Assembly: GCA_034769895.1 (NCBI GenBank)
Contig: CM068371.1
Span: 404,347,969-404,411,968, forward strand
Direction: 5' to 3'
Length of the DNA: 64,000 nucleotides
Origin: Magicicada septendecula
Taxonomy: Eukaryota > Arthropoda > Insecta > Hemiptera > Cicadidae
Under the pieces are notes generated by a model. That model saw only the letters and a program-made list of their open reading frames with translations. It had not been told where the DNA came from and ran no database searches. Position numbers and translations under genes: made by a program. Positions 9,956-21,399 of the stretch are shown here, piece after piece (the first letter of the stretch is position 1; each line of letters opens with the position of its first letter).

Positions 9956-9991
9956 ATGGAAGTCATGTATGGTTCTCCATACCGATATTTT
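9956..9991 (+). repeat. Short repeat shared with 22,172-22,205
   Basis: ATGGAAGTCATG followed by a T-rich step and GGTTCTCCATACCGAT is present here and, with one change, at 22,172-22,205. In both places it lies downstream of a copy of the 158-bp-unit repeat (7,030-7,997 and 21,400-21,700), so it may be the distal end of that same element. Confidence 0.5.
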
Positions 9992-10015
9992 TTCTTGTCT
10001 TCTTGGCTTTCCGAC

Positions 10016-10446
10016 ATGTCATCGGACTTGAGGCAATGCTCAGGAGAATTCCTCGCAGAGTTCATTGAACTATATAAAAGTTTTCCTTGTTTATGTGAGA
10101 TTAAAAACAAGGAATATAGTGATCGTAATAAAAAAATCTCGCGTACGAAGATCTGGTCAAGAAATATAAAGAAGTAGATGCTGTGGCTAGCAAGGAGACG
10201 GTGACGAAGAAAATAAATTCTTTGAGATCAGTTTTTAAGAAGGAGCTTATTAAAGTAAAAAAATCGGAAACCTCTGGAACTGGAGAGGAGGAGGTATACA
10301 AACCTTCATTGTGGTACTACGATTTGTTGCATTTTTTAAACGATCAAGACGTACCAAGAACGCCTCGAGAAACGATTGACGATGACGACGAGTCTGCTTC
10401 TGTTGTAATGGAACAAGAGGTAGGTGAACGAACGTTTTCAAAATGA
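10016..10446 (+). pseudogene. MADF-domain protein, N-terminal part (Harbinger partner type)
   Basis: From the ATG at 10,016 the product reads into a MADF (Myb/SANT-like) DNA-binding domain: FLAEFIELYKSFPCLCEIK, KEYSDRNKK, then after a one-base frame change in a run of seven A's near 10,130, LAYEDLVKKYKEVDAVA, KINSLRSVFKKELIKVKKS and a KPSLWYYDLLHFLNDQ end motif, followed by an acidic stretch (TIDDDDESASVVMEQE). GAG/GTAGGT at 10,418-10,423 could be a splice donor. PIF/Harbinger transposons usually encode such a Myb/MADF protein beside the transposase, which fits the transposase fragment just downstream on the other strand. The C-terminal half appears after that fragment (11,206-11,605). The usual Trp of the PCLW motif is Cys here. 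Confidence 0.75.
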
Positions 10447-10662
10447 GTAAGGAATTATATTTATTAATAATATAATAATAATAATAATAAATGTATTAAT
10501 AACATCGGACTATGCATAGGAATGTCAATAATATACTTTATGTCAAGTTATTGTGTAACAATTAATGCACTACATCATCACCTTGTATTAACGCTACTTC
10601 ATATTTGAAAACTCCTACTAATTGACAGTTGACTGTGGTGGTAAAGAAATCATGTTATCCTC

Positions 10663-11205
10663 TCAAGGTACCGCTCCTTCTTGATTAAACGTATCCCTTA
10701 CAGTCTTGGCGCTGGCTAATAATTGACCCCTTATACCGGTCTGTAGGTTATGGAGCATTGCAGGGTCACATCTTTCACCTAACTGTACGACGTTCTCGAC
10801 AACATTGTCACTGTCAAGGCTTCCCGGAGGGGTATAATTATCGGGTGAATTTCTGCGCAAGAAGTTGTGCAGGACGCAACAAGCCAAAACCACTGTCTCT
10901 ACGTTTTCGACCATTAAATTAATAGGCGTGTGAAAAATGCGAAATCTAGAAGCTAAAATTCCAAACGTGTTCTCAACTACACGACGTCATCTTGATAAGC
11001 GGTAGTTGAAAATCCTCCTATCCTTATTTAGCGAGGCTCGATTGTAAGGTTTGATGAGATCGGGACGCATTGCAAAAGCATCATCACCCACAAACACATA
11101 CTCAAGAACCCGACTCGAATTCGAAAGTTGAGAAGGTTCTGGAATTTTTAATTCATTGTTGATCTGGTTCTCATAAAATCTGGTGTGATTTATCACACCA
11201 CCGCT
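10663..11205 (-). pseudogene. PIF/Harbinger transposase (HARBI1-like), C-terminal part
   Basis: Minus-strand frame with the DDE nuclease landmarks of the Harbinger family: SGGVINHTRFYENQ, LKIPEPSQL, YVFVGDDAFAMRPDLIKPY (second acidic residue), RRIFNYRLSR, then VVENTFGILASRFRIFHTPI (catalytic Glu), VENVETVVLACCVLHNFLRR and a tail to the stop at 10,663. One in-frame TGA (10,987-10,989) follows NYRLSR where the family has Ala. The helix-turn-helix and first catalytic Asp are missing upstream of about 11,205, where plus-strand MADF-BESS sequence begins. In an active element this enzyme cuts the terminal inverted repeats; this copy is dead. Confidence 0.85.
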
Positions 11206-11605
11206 GATGATTCATTCGACAGATATGGAAAACACATCGCAGATCGACTTCGGCACATCAAACCGAACCAAATCACATTCGTTCAAAAACTTATAGTGAC
11301 GTATTATCTGAGGGTGAAATGGAGTCTCTCAATTAGAAGTGGAAATTAATGGATTTAGGGCAGAAAGAAGTCAATCGAGGACATCTCTGCAGGAAACCTA
11401 CCCACCTCATTTTGAACGATATAACATTTCACAGTACGAACCTCCTCGGGCATATCAATATATGCATCGACAATTTCAACTTGCGAATCAACCTGGTGTC
11501 CATGCTACAAACCAGCCCGAAACAAGACTTGCTGAAATGGGACCACCAGTTACCACTTCTTCGTTGGCAGATTATATTACAAGCTTTTCAGACTCAAATG
11601 CCTGA
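11206..11605 (+). pseudogene. MADF-BESS protein, C-terminal part with BESS-like motif
   Basis: Plus-strand frame starting DDSFDRYGKHIADRLRHI and NQITFVQKLI, which matches the BESS protein-interaction motif at the end of MADF-BESS proteins. A one-base frame change leads to SDVLSEGEMESL, another to an open frame ending YITSFSDSNA at the stop near 11,603. It is the natural continuation of 10,016-10,446, but the two are separated by the opposite-strand transposase fragment. Either the transposase lies in an intron of the MADF gene or an internal rearrangement of the element placed it there. Confidence 0.6.
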
Positions 11606-12001
11606 GCTTCCTGTTGTTTGACTACGAATTTCAAGAAATGCGTACGTCATATCACTTCAGTTCGATATATAGCCTATATTTTTTTTATTGTTATTAAAAG
11701 AGATACGGAAGTCTTAAAACTGAATGCTTGTAAATTATACTGCTTTTTCAATTTTCTCGAATTTATAAAATTTTTTAAAGATTTCGAAAAAACTTGTAAA
11801 ATTTAAAATTTGTTCGTACTTTTTGTAAAATTTACTTCACTGTTTTTTGAAATCAACCAATAAAAGAAGGTACGGTACGTTTTTAAAGTCTATTATACTA
11901 GAAACCTATACCTAATACCCATAGAAATTTAACAATTACTTACCTTTAAGTAGTTCTTCTTTAAAGCCAAGTAGATTGCGTTACAGGTTTCAGGAATTAT
12001 T
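11606..12001. other. AT-rich spacer between two transposon genes
   Basis: Runs of T and A with no open frame of interest. The terminal inverted repeats of neither neighbouring element could be located here. Confidence 0.5.
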
Positions 12002-13274
12002 TTGCTCAACGCTGGTTTGGATATAATGGTTGTAAACTCCAACGTTGTCCAGTCGACCAGTGGAGCGACGGGTATATCTCAGTCGTCTGTGAAGCGTATT
12101 CTGGCGGAAGCAAGAAGTCATTTGGCTAAAGGAAAACTTAAGTTTTCTATGCCTACTAAGAAAAAGAGCAGTAATTTAACAAAAATAATTGTGGACGATT
12201 TTACTAAATGTGTGATTAGACGTAAAATACACGACTTTTATATTAACAAAAAATCTGTACCAACTTTAAAAAAACTTAACAGACTTTTGAAGGATGAAGA
12301 CATTCTTCATTGTGGGAGGGAATACCTGCGAAAATTATTAAAAAGCATGGGATGTAAGTGGAAAATGTGTCAGTCATCCCGTAAGATTTTAATGGAAAAA
12401 CCGGAAAATGTTGCATGGAGAGCTAGATACTTAAGAGAGATCAGACAACACAGGTATAATAAAAGAAATATAGTTTACCTCGACGAAACCTATATTCATT
12501 CCACACTATGTGTTCCATCTTGTTGGCAATCCGAAACAGAAATTGGAAGTGCTAAAGCGACCGGTAAGGGGTGTAGGTTAATTATAATACATGCAGGTGG
12601 GGAATGTGGGTTTGCTAAAAACGCTCTTCTGACTTTCAGTCACAACAAAAAAGTGGGGATTATCATGATGATATGAACTATGAGAATTTTTCTAAATGGG
12701 TTCAAAACATGTTAATACCGAATTTGCCTCCCAATTCTGTCGTTGTTATGGATAATGCAAGTTATCACAGTGTGGAAGAGAACAAAAAGCCGACCTCGTC
12801 ATCTATTAAACAGTCTATTATGGATTGGCTTAGACATAACAATGTTGCATTCCAAGAACCTATAACTAAGGCAGAGCTGCTTTTACTGGTTAATTATGTG
12901 CAAACCGAACCGACTTACAGGATAAATAAACTGTTCGTTGATGCCGGTCACACAGTTGTGCGTTTGCCACCGCATCATCCTGATTTGTCGCCTATCGAAC
13001 TTGTTTGGGGTGACGTAAAAGTAGGATCAGTGAGTGCCTGTTTGAATCCTTGGAAGTGAAACGGAAACTTTGTGAAAAGTTGTTTTTAGAATACTCACTT
13101 GATAAGTGGAAGAAGTGTTGTGACCATGTAATTAAAATTGAAAACGAGTACTGGAAAAATGACGGTTTAATGGATGAAGCTGTCGATGAACTGATTATTT
13201 CTATAAATGGAGAATCGTCTGATTCAGATTTCAGCAGTTCGGAGTCGGAAACGAGCGCTACTGATATAGAATAA
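12002..13274 (+). pseudogene. IS630/Tc1/mariner-superfamily DDE transposase, copy A (D-to-E spacing 81)
   Basis: Three frames join into one product. The N-terminal helix-turn-helix is GATGISQSSVKRIL; next comes a basic middle (DDFTKCVIRRKIHDFY, LRKLLKSMGCKWK), then catalytic Asp 1 in VYLDETYIHS (about 12,475), Asp 2 in VVVMDNASYH (about 12,748) and Glu in HHPDLSPIELVWGDVK (about 12,975). A one-base loss in an A-run near 12,650 breaks GDYHDDMNYENF. A second frame change near 13,030-13,050 separates the catalytic core from the C-terminus (VKRKLCEKLFLEY, HVIKIENEYW, then an acidic/serine tail SSDSDFSSSESETS). Eighty-one residues separate Asp 2 and Glu, far more than the 34-41 of typical Tc1 and mariner enzymes. 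The start codon is uncertain; 12,002 is the earliest open point, not a proven start. Confidence 0.8.
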
Positions 13275-14219
13275 TTAACTGACAACATTTTAAAGGTATG
13301 TAGAATTTAATATTTATTTCTTAGATAACGAAATAGAATACAATATTTATGTATTATTTTGGATGACATTTAAAATTTTAAACTAAGAACTTGAAAATAA
13401 CGCAACGAATTGACAATACTGCGATATAGCGAGCAAGTGAGTGAGTGAGTCTACAACTGTCAGTCAGGTGGTGGGGGAGTGAGTGTTTGAACGGACGGAG
13501 TGGAAGATGCGCGAAGCTTTCTGACCGAAGGTTCTTATGTGCATGGTCTGTCTATACAAAGGTGGCAGAGTTGTTTTTCGGAAAAATATAAACTATTCAT
13601 TTTACAGAAAAAGACCTAAGAGTTTACATAATTGTCACGGATAGAAAATCTATTCCATCTTTCATTTAAGATCTCTTCACAGGCATAAGGTACCTACGAC
13701 AAAAATTAAAGGACGTTTTCAAAGCCCTCCTTCCTCCCCAACACTTTAGATTAGACATCCATCAGCCGCCCTGTAGGCTAGTAATACAATTGTATTACTT
13801 CTATCCTCAAACAACTATGAAGATATTAAATAACATTCTTTTCCAAACAAAAGGTTTTCAGTTTCATTGCCTCGAACGTAATATCTGAAAATGCGAAAAA
13901 CTGCTCGCCTACGGCTCAGAACTGTGGAACTATAAAGATACATTTCCGTTAAATTCGTCGCTAGTTCAGTTGACTCTTAAACTATTAAGTTTTCTAGGGA
14001 TCCAAACAGCACAAAGTATCGATTAGTCTAACAACACAAACGGCAGGTTACAGTGCAAGTGTACAATACTTGTGTAAACTTACAGATAACGCTTATGCCA
14101 TATTTACACAGGCAGATACATCCATCCATGTGTCTTAAAGATCCATGCAGAGCGTGCGGGATAAAATACGTAACCCATTTTCTGGAACACAGGCAGTGCA
14201 CACAACATACTACACATCA
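13275..14219. other. Unassigned region
   Basis: Includes a short GTGA-type run near 13,436-13,450 and a GC-richer patch at 13,440-13,510 that may hold the right end of the transposon above, but no matching left end was found. No coding signal recognised. Confidence 0.4.
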
Positions 14220-14224
14220 AGTGT

Positions 14225-14358
14225 TTGTAACAGAAATGACGTGACGTTAAGTATGTGATGTCATAGATCAGCAATGCCGGTTTATATTTAACCTGCCAAT
14301 ACCGAGTCACTAAAGTTTTGTTGTAATTGTAAATCTTGCAGAAGTGACGTAACGGTAC
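14225..14358. repeat. Short interspersed repeat, copy 1
   Basis: Shares GTAACAGAAATGACG, TGATGTCATAG.TCAGCAATGCC, TTATATTTAAC and CAGAAGTGACGTAACG in the same order with 55,948-56,127. The ends GTAAC...GTAACG are partly inverted (CGTTAC/GTAACG), which suggests a small non-autonomous DNA transposon. Confidence 0.6.
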
Positions 14359-14998
14359 GCTTTGTGACGGCGTGGGCGTTAAACTTAAATTACACGTTTA
14401 CTGGTCTCTACAAAACTGCTACTGGATTAGTTGAATGCTTTCATCTTCACATTAATTACCCAACTTGTTTACTTACTGCGTGAGAAATATTGTAATTATA
14501 GGCCTATAACTCTTAAATCAGTAAATGTTGTCTTTGAGCATGGACAATACAAAGTAATAGGTCCATGTCTAATTTTATTATGCTCTTACACAACTCTTTT
14601 TTCGACGTGAAAATAATCCACCTTCTCTAACAGAGTTTAAAGTGAATTAAAAGAATTAAAAGAAAATGAAGAGTTTGCAAAATTACAAATATATCCATAT
14701 CCAACCATATCCAAGGAGTACATATCTATATCCAACCATATCGAAGGAGTTTAAGGAAAAGATGAAACAAAAGTGTCAATTAAAAGCGGCAGGATTAGGA
14801 CTTTACAAGTTCATGATAAGAGAAGTTCGTATTCAGGTCTCTCCTTCGTAAACCAAGAATTTCTTCTAGTATATTCCCGTACAACAAAAATAAAATGGTG
14901 CATCAGGCAAGTACCAAATCTGCTCAACCAAACACGGAAGACGTTTTTAAAAAGATTGAACGGGGAAGGGTATAGAATTAATATAAACTGACAATTCT
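14359..14998. other. Unassigned region with short internal repeats
   Basis: CCATATCCAACCATATC-type phrases repeat near 14,693-14,745. No protein motif recognised; the 14,773-14,991 frame may be the decayed upstream part of the RT remnant that follows. Confidence 0.35.
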
Positions 14999-16270
14999 TG
15001 AATCATATAAGACGCGCCGATGAAGTAGTATTAATAACAGATAATAATTAAGAACAGGAAGAACTAGAATCAATTATTAAACTGCTAGATGGAGAAGTGG
15101 AAAATAGATCTAAACAGGAACTATAATAAAACAATGACCACGATGACTTAACAATAACGGTAGCACAAAGAACAATTGAACAGCTCACAGTATATGTCAT
15201 ACACTGTATTTAAGATAACGTGTAACAATAAAAAACAATCGAACTGTAGAAACAAATCGACGAATAAGACTTTTGTGGACAGCATTCGGCAAACTCAGGG
15301 ACACGTTGGAAACTAACAAATAACCCCTGTATTTAAAAACTCTAGCATCTACCTACAAAGAAATATAAATGAAATAAGTGAGAACCTGAAGAAGTTAAAT
15401 ACGCAATATTTACCACTAAAGCGAAAGTTGTGGTTTGCGGACACAGGGAAAAATGTAAGTATCAAGATAGACATGGGTGAGACAGAGCAAGTGAGCAGAT
15501 TTAAAAATCTGGGTGAGACGGTAAAATATATAAGGACATGGAGGATGAAATAAATGCGCGTTTAGCGAACACAGGAAGACTGTGTAATGCAATAAACAGT
15601 AATCGTCTAATTAAAAATGAAATTCCTAAAGGCGTACAGATGAAATATTAAGAGACGAAACGGTCGCGCAGATGGTAGTGGGGGCAGGTGACAAACCACG
15701 ACACACAACCATGTGACAGACCAACCGTGCAGCTGTTCTGAACACAAAACAATTGGTCCGGAAACAAAGCGTCAAAACTACGCGTGCCCAATGAGGTCTT
15801 TTTACATTGCGCATATAGACATCCGTTTCATGTTTCATTACTTTACCTGTAACAGCAGAGACAGTAAGGAAAACAATGAAGCCATCTCTTGTTTATTTGT
15901 GTGTGTCGTGGACATTGGTAGAAATACTAAGTAGTAAACTTAATTATTATCGAAATGTGATGTCTGGAAAAGAAAAAGCGATAAGCGGGAGGAATAAAAT
16001 TATAAATAAAGTATTTAGGGAGAATTAAAAAATAACATCAGGGATAGACACAATTCAGCAAGTACAACTCTGATGGTTGGGATCATCATATATATAGAAT
16101 GGGAGAAGAATTTTCGAAGCAAGGGAGACTGAAAAGAGGAAAAGGAGAATACCTCAGACAATACGGATAGAAGACGTTGTAGTAACAGCGTAGGAAAGCG
16201 GAATTGAATGGATAGAAGTGAGACATCTAATTACGGACAGCAAGAATCGGAACGAGTTTTGTAAAAGGGC
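14999..16270 (+). pseudogene. RTE-like non-LTR reverse transcriptase remnant (3' part), interrupted
   Basis: Fragments in shifting frames follow the order expected of the end of an endonuclease/RT protein: ADEVVLITDN (decayed YADD box, about 15,020), KLLDGEVENRSKQEL, KVVVCG, FKNLG, MEDEINARLANTGRLCNAIN (about 15,540), then after about 300 bases of foreign sequence (roughly 15,650-15,950), RNKIINKVFREN, then IQQVQLWWLG (about 16,052) and GIEWIEVRHLITDSKNRNEF (about 16,200). Many stops and frameshifts. No 5' half is recognisable. Confidence 0.65.
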
Positions 16271-17107
16271 GCCCGTACAGGGTAAGGAGCAGTAATGTCG
16301 CAGATGTAGACTATACGTGCAGCAGTGCAGTAGTGTGAAGCGATTTTAAAGACACTACAGAGTGATGTGACTTTAAAGGCAGTAGATACGTGTTAAGACA
16401 AGTGATTTTTCTTTTTTAAAGAAATTTGAATTGTTTACGTAGTATTTTACGTATATTTTTTTATTTACGTATTATTTTTGTGCCATGTTTGTAGTGATAT
16501 AATATCTTTGTGTACTCTGCTAAGTTATTTTCATTTTGGTTGGATTTGGATGCTTTGAGCTATTGTCGCTATGACCTTACACCTTTAAGGGTGTAGTCTT
16601 ATTGACTAAGAAAAAGTATCTGACCAATGCGTTCTACCGGTGCTTACACATAAGGCTCACAGACATGAATATTTTCGAAGGCAAATATTGGTAAAATAGC
16701 AAAAACGCTAAAATCAATAGAAAAGAAAATAATAATAACATCAAACTACAGGAGAAGAAAAGAGTGGATACGAAACATAACAAAATGACAGACCTTTCAA
16801 GTCAGGTAGCAAAACTACAGTAGAATTTGGTGAGTATTATCCCAGACGTAAGGACGAAAGATAGAATGAAACTATATTAAACTGGTGTAATGGAAATACC
16901 ACAAAACAATCATGTATGTGTTTTTATGGAAATAACACAACTCTTGTATTTCCACAAAACAAGTAGAAGTTGAAGATCACAGGTGAGACGGAGGACGATC
17001 TATAAAGATATGCCGGATCGAGGTGGACTCACACTACTCAAGGCAGAAAAGGGGAGGCCTATTCCTGTATTGTAACTTTGAAGGCTGAAAAATGCTGTTC
17101 CTGTCTT
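16271..17107. other. Unassigned AT-rich region
   Basis: Follows the RT remnant; possibly its 3' tail at the left. No motif, open frame or repeat structure recognised. Confidence 0.4.
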
Positions 17108-18068
17108 ATTTAAGGGGAGGTCAGCAGTTTTTCGGTCAAAAAAATCGAATTTTTTTTATTGTCCCAAAAGTTCTCCATTTCATCCTGATTAAGAAAATAT
17201 ATACTTTTATGAGGTTATCTGTTGAGAATATACTGGAAAACTCTACATTCATTTTTAAGTAAGTGTACCTGTCATTGTAGAAGCGAAAGTTTGTATTGTG
17301 CGGTGGGAGGTCGAGCTGCCTGGGCGGGGCCTCAACCCGCACACATGCGCGTTTACTGTGAGAGTCTAGAAAAGTAATGTTCTCGAAGTTTTAAATAAAA
17401 GGAAAGATCTGGAAGCTTTTTTCTATATAAATAGACATGCACTCGACCAGTTCAGTTCAGTTTTAAATGTGCTCTTGTAATGTGTATTTCGTGTGTCCGT
17501 TTTATGTATACTTGCTACTAAACTGTTCCTTCAATAAAGCGTGTGTTTGCTCCTGTACTTAAATTATTCATTATTTTTACCCATACCTTAACATTATCTA
17601 CATTAATATGACCATAAAAAAATAAAATAAAAAGTATTACACGTTGTTTTCCAATTCCATTGTTTAGCTTTACGGTCGTTTTTCCGTAACCATGGATTTC
17701 AACAATTAGGTACACTTTTCTCAAAAACTATATGTGCTATTGAGTTCAAATTTTTTGTGGTTGAACAGTACAATGTAAGAATCAACGTGAACTAGAATTA
17801 GTCTCTTCTTTTAAGAAATTAATTTTATAAAAAATTTTTAAATAAAAAAATTGTTCAAAAAATTTGTTTAAATTAATTATTTTTTTATATTGGTATTTTT
17901 TCTTAAATTGCTTCAAACTAGTACATCATGTTACAAATATATGTGTTAAGATATGGTAGAAATTTTAAATGCATACCTTCCATAGATCATTAATTAATGG
18001 TACCTAACTAAACCCCTGTTCGCACACTTAAAATGCATTGGACAAAAAAAGTGCGGATCTCCTCTTAA
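17108..18068. mobile_element. Non-autonomous DNA transposon with terminal inverted repeats
   Basis: ATTTAAGGGGAGGTC at the left (about 17,108-17,122) is matched inversely by GATCTCCTCTTAAAT at the right (about 18,056-18,070), with one or two differences, and further similarity inward (CGGTCAAAAAAA left, TTTTTTTGTCC right). A TTAA-like target duplication at both ends is possible. Inside are a TATATAAAT box near 17,422 and no transposase, so it is a deletion derivative. Superfamily not assigned. Confidence 0.5.
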
Positions 18069-18539
18069 ATCACAGAAAAAATATGTTAATAATATAAGGA
18101 AACTGAAGTAAGCAGAAACTCATTTGTCCGTCAAGGGTCGGGAATGAGCCCGTAACAGATATGAGAATAACAGATAATAGATTAGTAAGCTCTTTGAGCT
18201 GCAGATCTAGCTCACTATTTTGAGCACTACATACATTTAATATTATTATATACTAATGTACATTTAATATTAGATAAAATTAAATTAATTTGATATTAAT
18301 GTTGACATAACAAAATTCTTCTTGTTGAATTTTGTCAAGTCATTTATAATAACAGGTTCGTATTTTGAAAAATATTCTTCATAATTTGGTGCTTAACCTA
18401 ACCTAACTTTTAGGATTTTTTCAAAATACGAACATCCATTTTTGGCCGGTGGTGGCTGTAGAGCTAATAACTGTTCAGTGTAAATAATACTTTCGGAGTT
18501 GGGTTGAAAGTACTGACACCCTTCAGTCCTTTCCCTTCA
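18069..18539. other. Unassigned region with telomere-type repeats
   Basis: Contains AACCTAACCTAAC (18,393-18,405), about two and a half units of the insect telomere-type CCTAA repeat, flanked by AT-rich DNA. Too short to be a telomeric array. Confidence 0.45.
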
Positions 18540-18880
18540 GTCTGACACCCGGAATGGATTTTTGCGATATTTTAAAATTCTGTACACATTTTGGGTCCTT
18601 GTGACTCAAAATTATAAATTTTCAAGCCTGAATACTATATTCGGGTTAAAATTTCCTTTTAATTGTATACCCAGATGGATTTTTGCGATTTGTGACCCAT
18701 TCCCCCCCCCCCCCAGCACCCTAATTTTGGAAGGATCAATCTCAAAACAATAATGCTCTCTGGATTAAAGGTGTGGACACGCATGCAAAGTTTTATGAAA
18801 ATTAATTGACGCATTCAAAAGTTGTGTCATATACTCCCAACACACAGACATGCAAAATGCCAAATGCGAATGAAAAACCA
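18540..18880 (-). repeat. Interspersed repeat family, inverted copy
   Basis: On the minus strand this matches 34,290-34,520: ACTTTTGAATGCGTC, TCATAAAACTTTGC, GCGTGTCCACACCTT, ATTGTTTTGAGATTGAT and TATAGTATTCAGGCTT have close counterparts in the same order. A 13-C run (18,702-18,714) lies within it. No coding content. Confidence 0.65.
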
Positions 18881-19477
18881 ATTTTTCACTATTGATTCAA
18901 TAATTACAGTGATAATAGTACCACATCACGAAGCAAATTTCGGAAAGTACCAACTTATATATACTTCATCGTCTTTATGTATATACGTGTAGACACGTAC
19001 AGACGTTCAAATGTTTCATAGTTAGCTTTTTTACTAACTCTTCTTTGGTAATCTGTTCAATAATTAGCATATAACCAGAGGATATTCAATCGTCTTTTAC
19101 AATGAATAACATAATATCCTGATGAAAACACATGATTTATGGATTGCTTCACTGCTTATTTTGTGACCTTCACGCTTCTTTTACTCCAAGCCCTATTATA
19201 ATTTCACATTTTATATACTTTTTCTCATATTCCTAACTATATTTCCTTAAGTAGATTTTAATATTTTTATGTGATTTTTCGTAGTCGATTTTTCAAATTT
19301 TAAAATAATATCCTGAAAAGCAAATAACCTAGAAATTACAAGCGAAAGTCATTGAATGTATCCAGATTTTGAAACTGTAGTTGATGTCATAAAGATTTAG
19401 CAGTTTATCAAGTCCTACGGCTAAAGAAAGTCGTAAGAAAAAAATGTACAAAACGATGAGCAAAGTTCCTATTTGGG
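18881..19477. other. Unassigned AT-rich region
   Basis: No open frame or repeat recognised. Confidence 0.4.
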
Positions 19478-19545
19478 AAAGTGCACCAGTAACGGCTGGA
19501 ACTATAAAACACATCAACTAAGAAACTTGAGTTACATGTGTCTGT
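19478..19545 (+). repeat. Short repeat shared with 23,364-23,435
   Basis: GGGAAAGTGCACCAGTAAC..CTGGAAC and GAAACTTGAGTTACATGT align with CAGAAAGTGCACCAATAAC..TTGGGAC and GAAATTTGAGTTACGTGT at 23,364 onward, over about 70 bases. Confidence 0.55.
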
Positions 19546-19546
19546 A

Positions 19547-20250
19547 TTACATATTTAGTTCACGAAATAAAGTTTCCACCCGCTCGATGCCTAACGTCCA
19601 GTCGATACGATAATTCCACGTTCCATCCGGAGATCTCGTGCACCTATGGCTCTTAATATGCCTCCTTTCCACGATTTTCTCGGTCTTCTGACGATAAGGA
19701 GGAACCCACTGGAGCTGGAAGCCTCTCATCGCCCATGCTCTGGTCGTGGCCGCACCAATATACTGGTTCCTTCAATATTCTGAAACAAAGTTCCCTCTAT
19801 CACCAGCTTTCTTCAAATTTATTCATTTGAAATTCTTAGGGATCTCCGGAGCACATGCATCTGCACCGCCTCTAACTTCTTTTTGTTTTGTTCTTTCACG
19901 CGCCATGTTTCTGCTCCATACAGTAAGCTACTCTTAACTAATGCATCATAATTGCAACATAAAGTCTACGTTTTCTCTTTTTACTAATGTCCTTACTCCG
20001 CCAATTTCCACTGAGACATCCAACCGTTTTGCTGGTCTGAAGTATCCTTCTTGTAATCTCCCTGTCGTCACACCAAAAATGACTCCTAAATACGCGTATT
20101 CCCTGTATTTTTTCATTATTCAAGCTGGCAGTAGATAATCAGCTCAATAGGTAAATATTTTGTCTTTTGTCAGTTTATCTCTAATCCCCACTCTTTGTAC
20201 TCCTCTCGTATTTTCCGAGCCATATATTGTAGATCTTCCCTGTCATGGAA
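19547..20250 (-). pseudogene. RTE-like non-LTR reverse transcriptase remnant, minus strand
   Basis: Minus-strand fragments in order: EEYKEWGLEINLTK (about 20,200), NNEKIQGIRVFR, DDREITRRILQTSKTVGCL and ISKKRKRRLYVAIMMH (20,100-19,940), then AWAMRGFQLQWVPP, KTEKIVERRHIKSHRCTRSP and GIERVETLFRELN (19,735-19,550). These match the post-YADD connection and C-terminal region of RTE-type elements, with several stops and frame changes. No RT core or endonuclease is left. Confidence 0.6.
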
Positions 20251-20399
20251 TATTATAATTATTCTTATTGTATTAGAAAAATAATATATGTCTAATAGTT
20301 ACTTTTATCTTTTTCGTAACACATACCATACTGTCATATAAGAACATTCATGATACTTGTATTATTTTTGTGACACCCGTATACACGTACAAATGATGA

Positions 20400-20780
20400 C
20401 AATGCATTTTTCCAAAACGTAGACAAAAAGTTTTTAGTTTAGGCCAACACGAGCCCAAAATGTAAGTCAAAAATTTAAGAAAATTAAAAAGTCTATGTGG
20501 CGCACCAAATTATGAGGAATTTTATTGAAAATACGTGTCTTTAATAATTTGACAAAATTAATATCTCTAACACCCCTTGCAATTTCCCAGCCGCTTTCAA
20601 AAAGTCTGAAAGCTATGTTTGCAAATGAACTGTATGTACTGTTATCAGTTACATATGTTTGTGAAAACTATTTCATATAGGCTATATACATATCTATGGA
20701 AACATACATAACCTGTAAACCAGGACTAAATTATTTGTCATTTAGGCTTTATGGTTATAAAACAAACTAAAAAAACCTAG
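20400..20780 (+). repeat. Interspersed repeat family, copy related to 31,960-32,300
   Basis: AAATTATGAGGAATTT.ATT, TTAATATCTCT.ACACC, TATCTATGGAAACATACATAA and AGG.CTA occur in the same order in both copies. The 31,610-32,310 copy links this half with the half seen at 34,290-34,710, so all belong to one family. Confidence 0.65.
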
Positions 20781-21389
20781 TTCAAGATTTTTAGTATTTA
20801 TTGTATTCATAATAATAAGAAAAGTAATAGTGCTTTACAATTGTTATTTTCTAAAGAAATAGTAGATTAATCTGGGTTTGCGTAATTTTTCTTTTATCTT
20901 TTTTATTTACAACGGTACAACAAAACCTTAAAAAGCTAACGAGGTGTTAAATATTTACAGCGTTTAATTATGGTAACGACGCCGACGTATATGGTCACCT
21001 TCTCGAGGTGTTTCTCGGATACTGCTAAGAGTCACATTCACAAAGAACTTTACACACGGCCTAAAAAAATAAAATTTATTGATTCGATTGTATCTGAAAA
21101 TAAATATAGCCCTATTTAATTAAAAATGGTGAATAAGTTCTACAGCTCAAGAAGGTTAATATTTAAATTAATATTATTTTATTCGATTCCATCCAAGGAG
21201 GATAGTTTATCAGGATGCCTAGCCGAAACTCTGGATTCACCCAGCTGTAATGGGTATTTGACCTCGTGAGCTGGGCAGTTAAAGACGGCAGTGGCAGTGG
21301 CAGTCACACTGCTCAACCTGTATATCTTAAGAAAAGTAGTTTAGCTTGACCTACGTTGACTCTAAAGCCCCCCCCCCCCCCAAGTGGGC
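20781..21389. other. Unassigned region ending in a C-run
   Basis: AT-rich, no coding signal. A 14-C run (21,368-21,381) stands directly before the repeat that follows; GGCAGTGGCAGTGGCAGT at 21,285-21,302 is a small tandem repeat. Confidence 0.4.
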
Positions 21390-21399
21390 AAAAGCGGTG

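Noticed and set aside
18393..18405. Telomeric repeat array
   Set aside because: Only about two and a half CCTAA units; too short to be an interstitial telomere.
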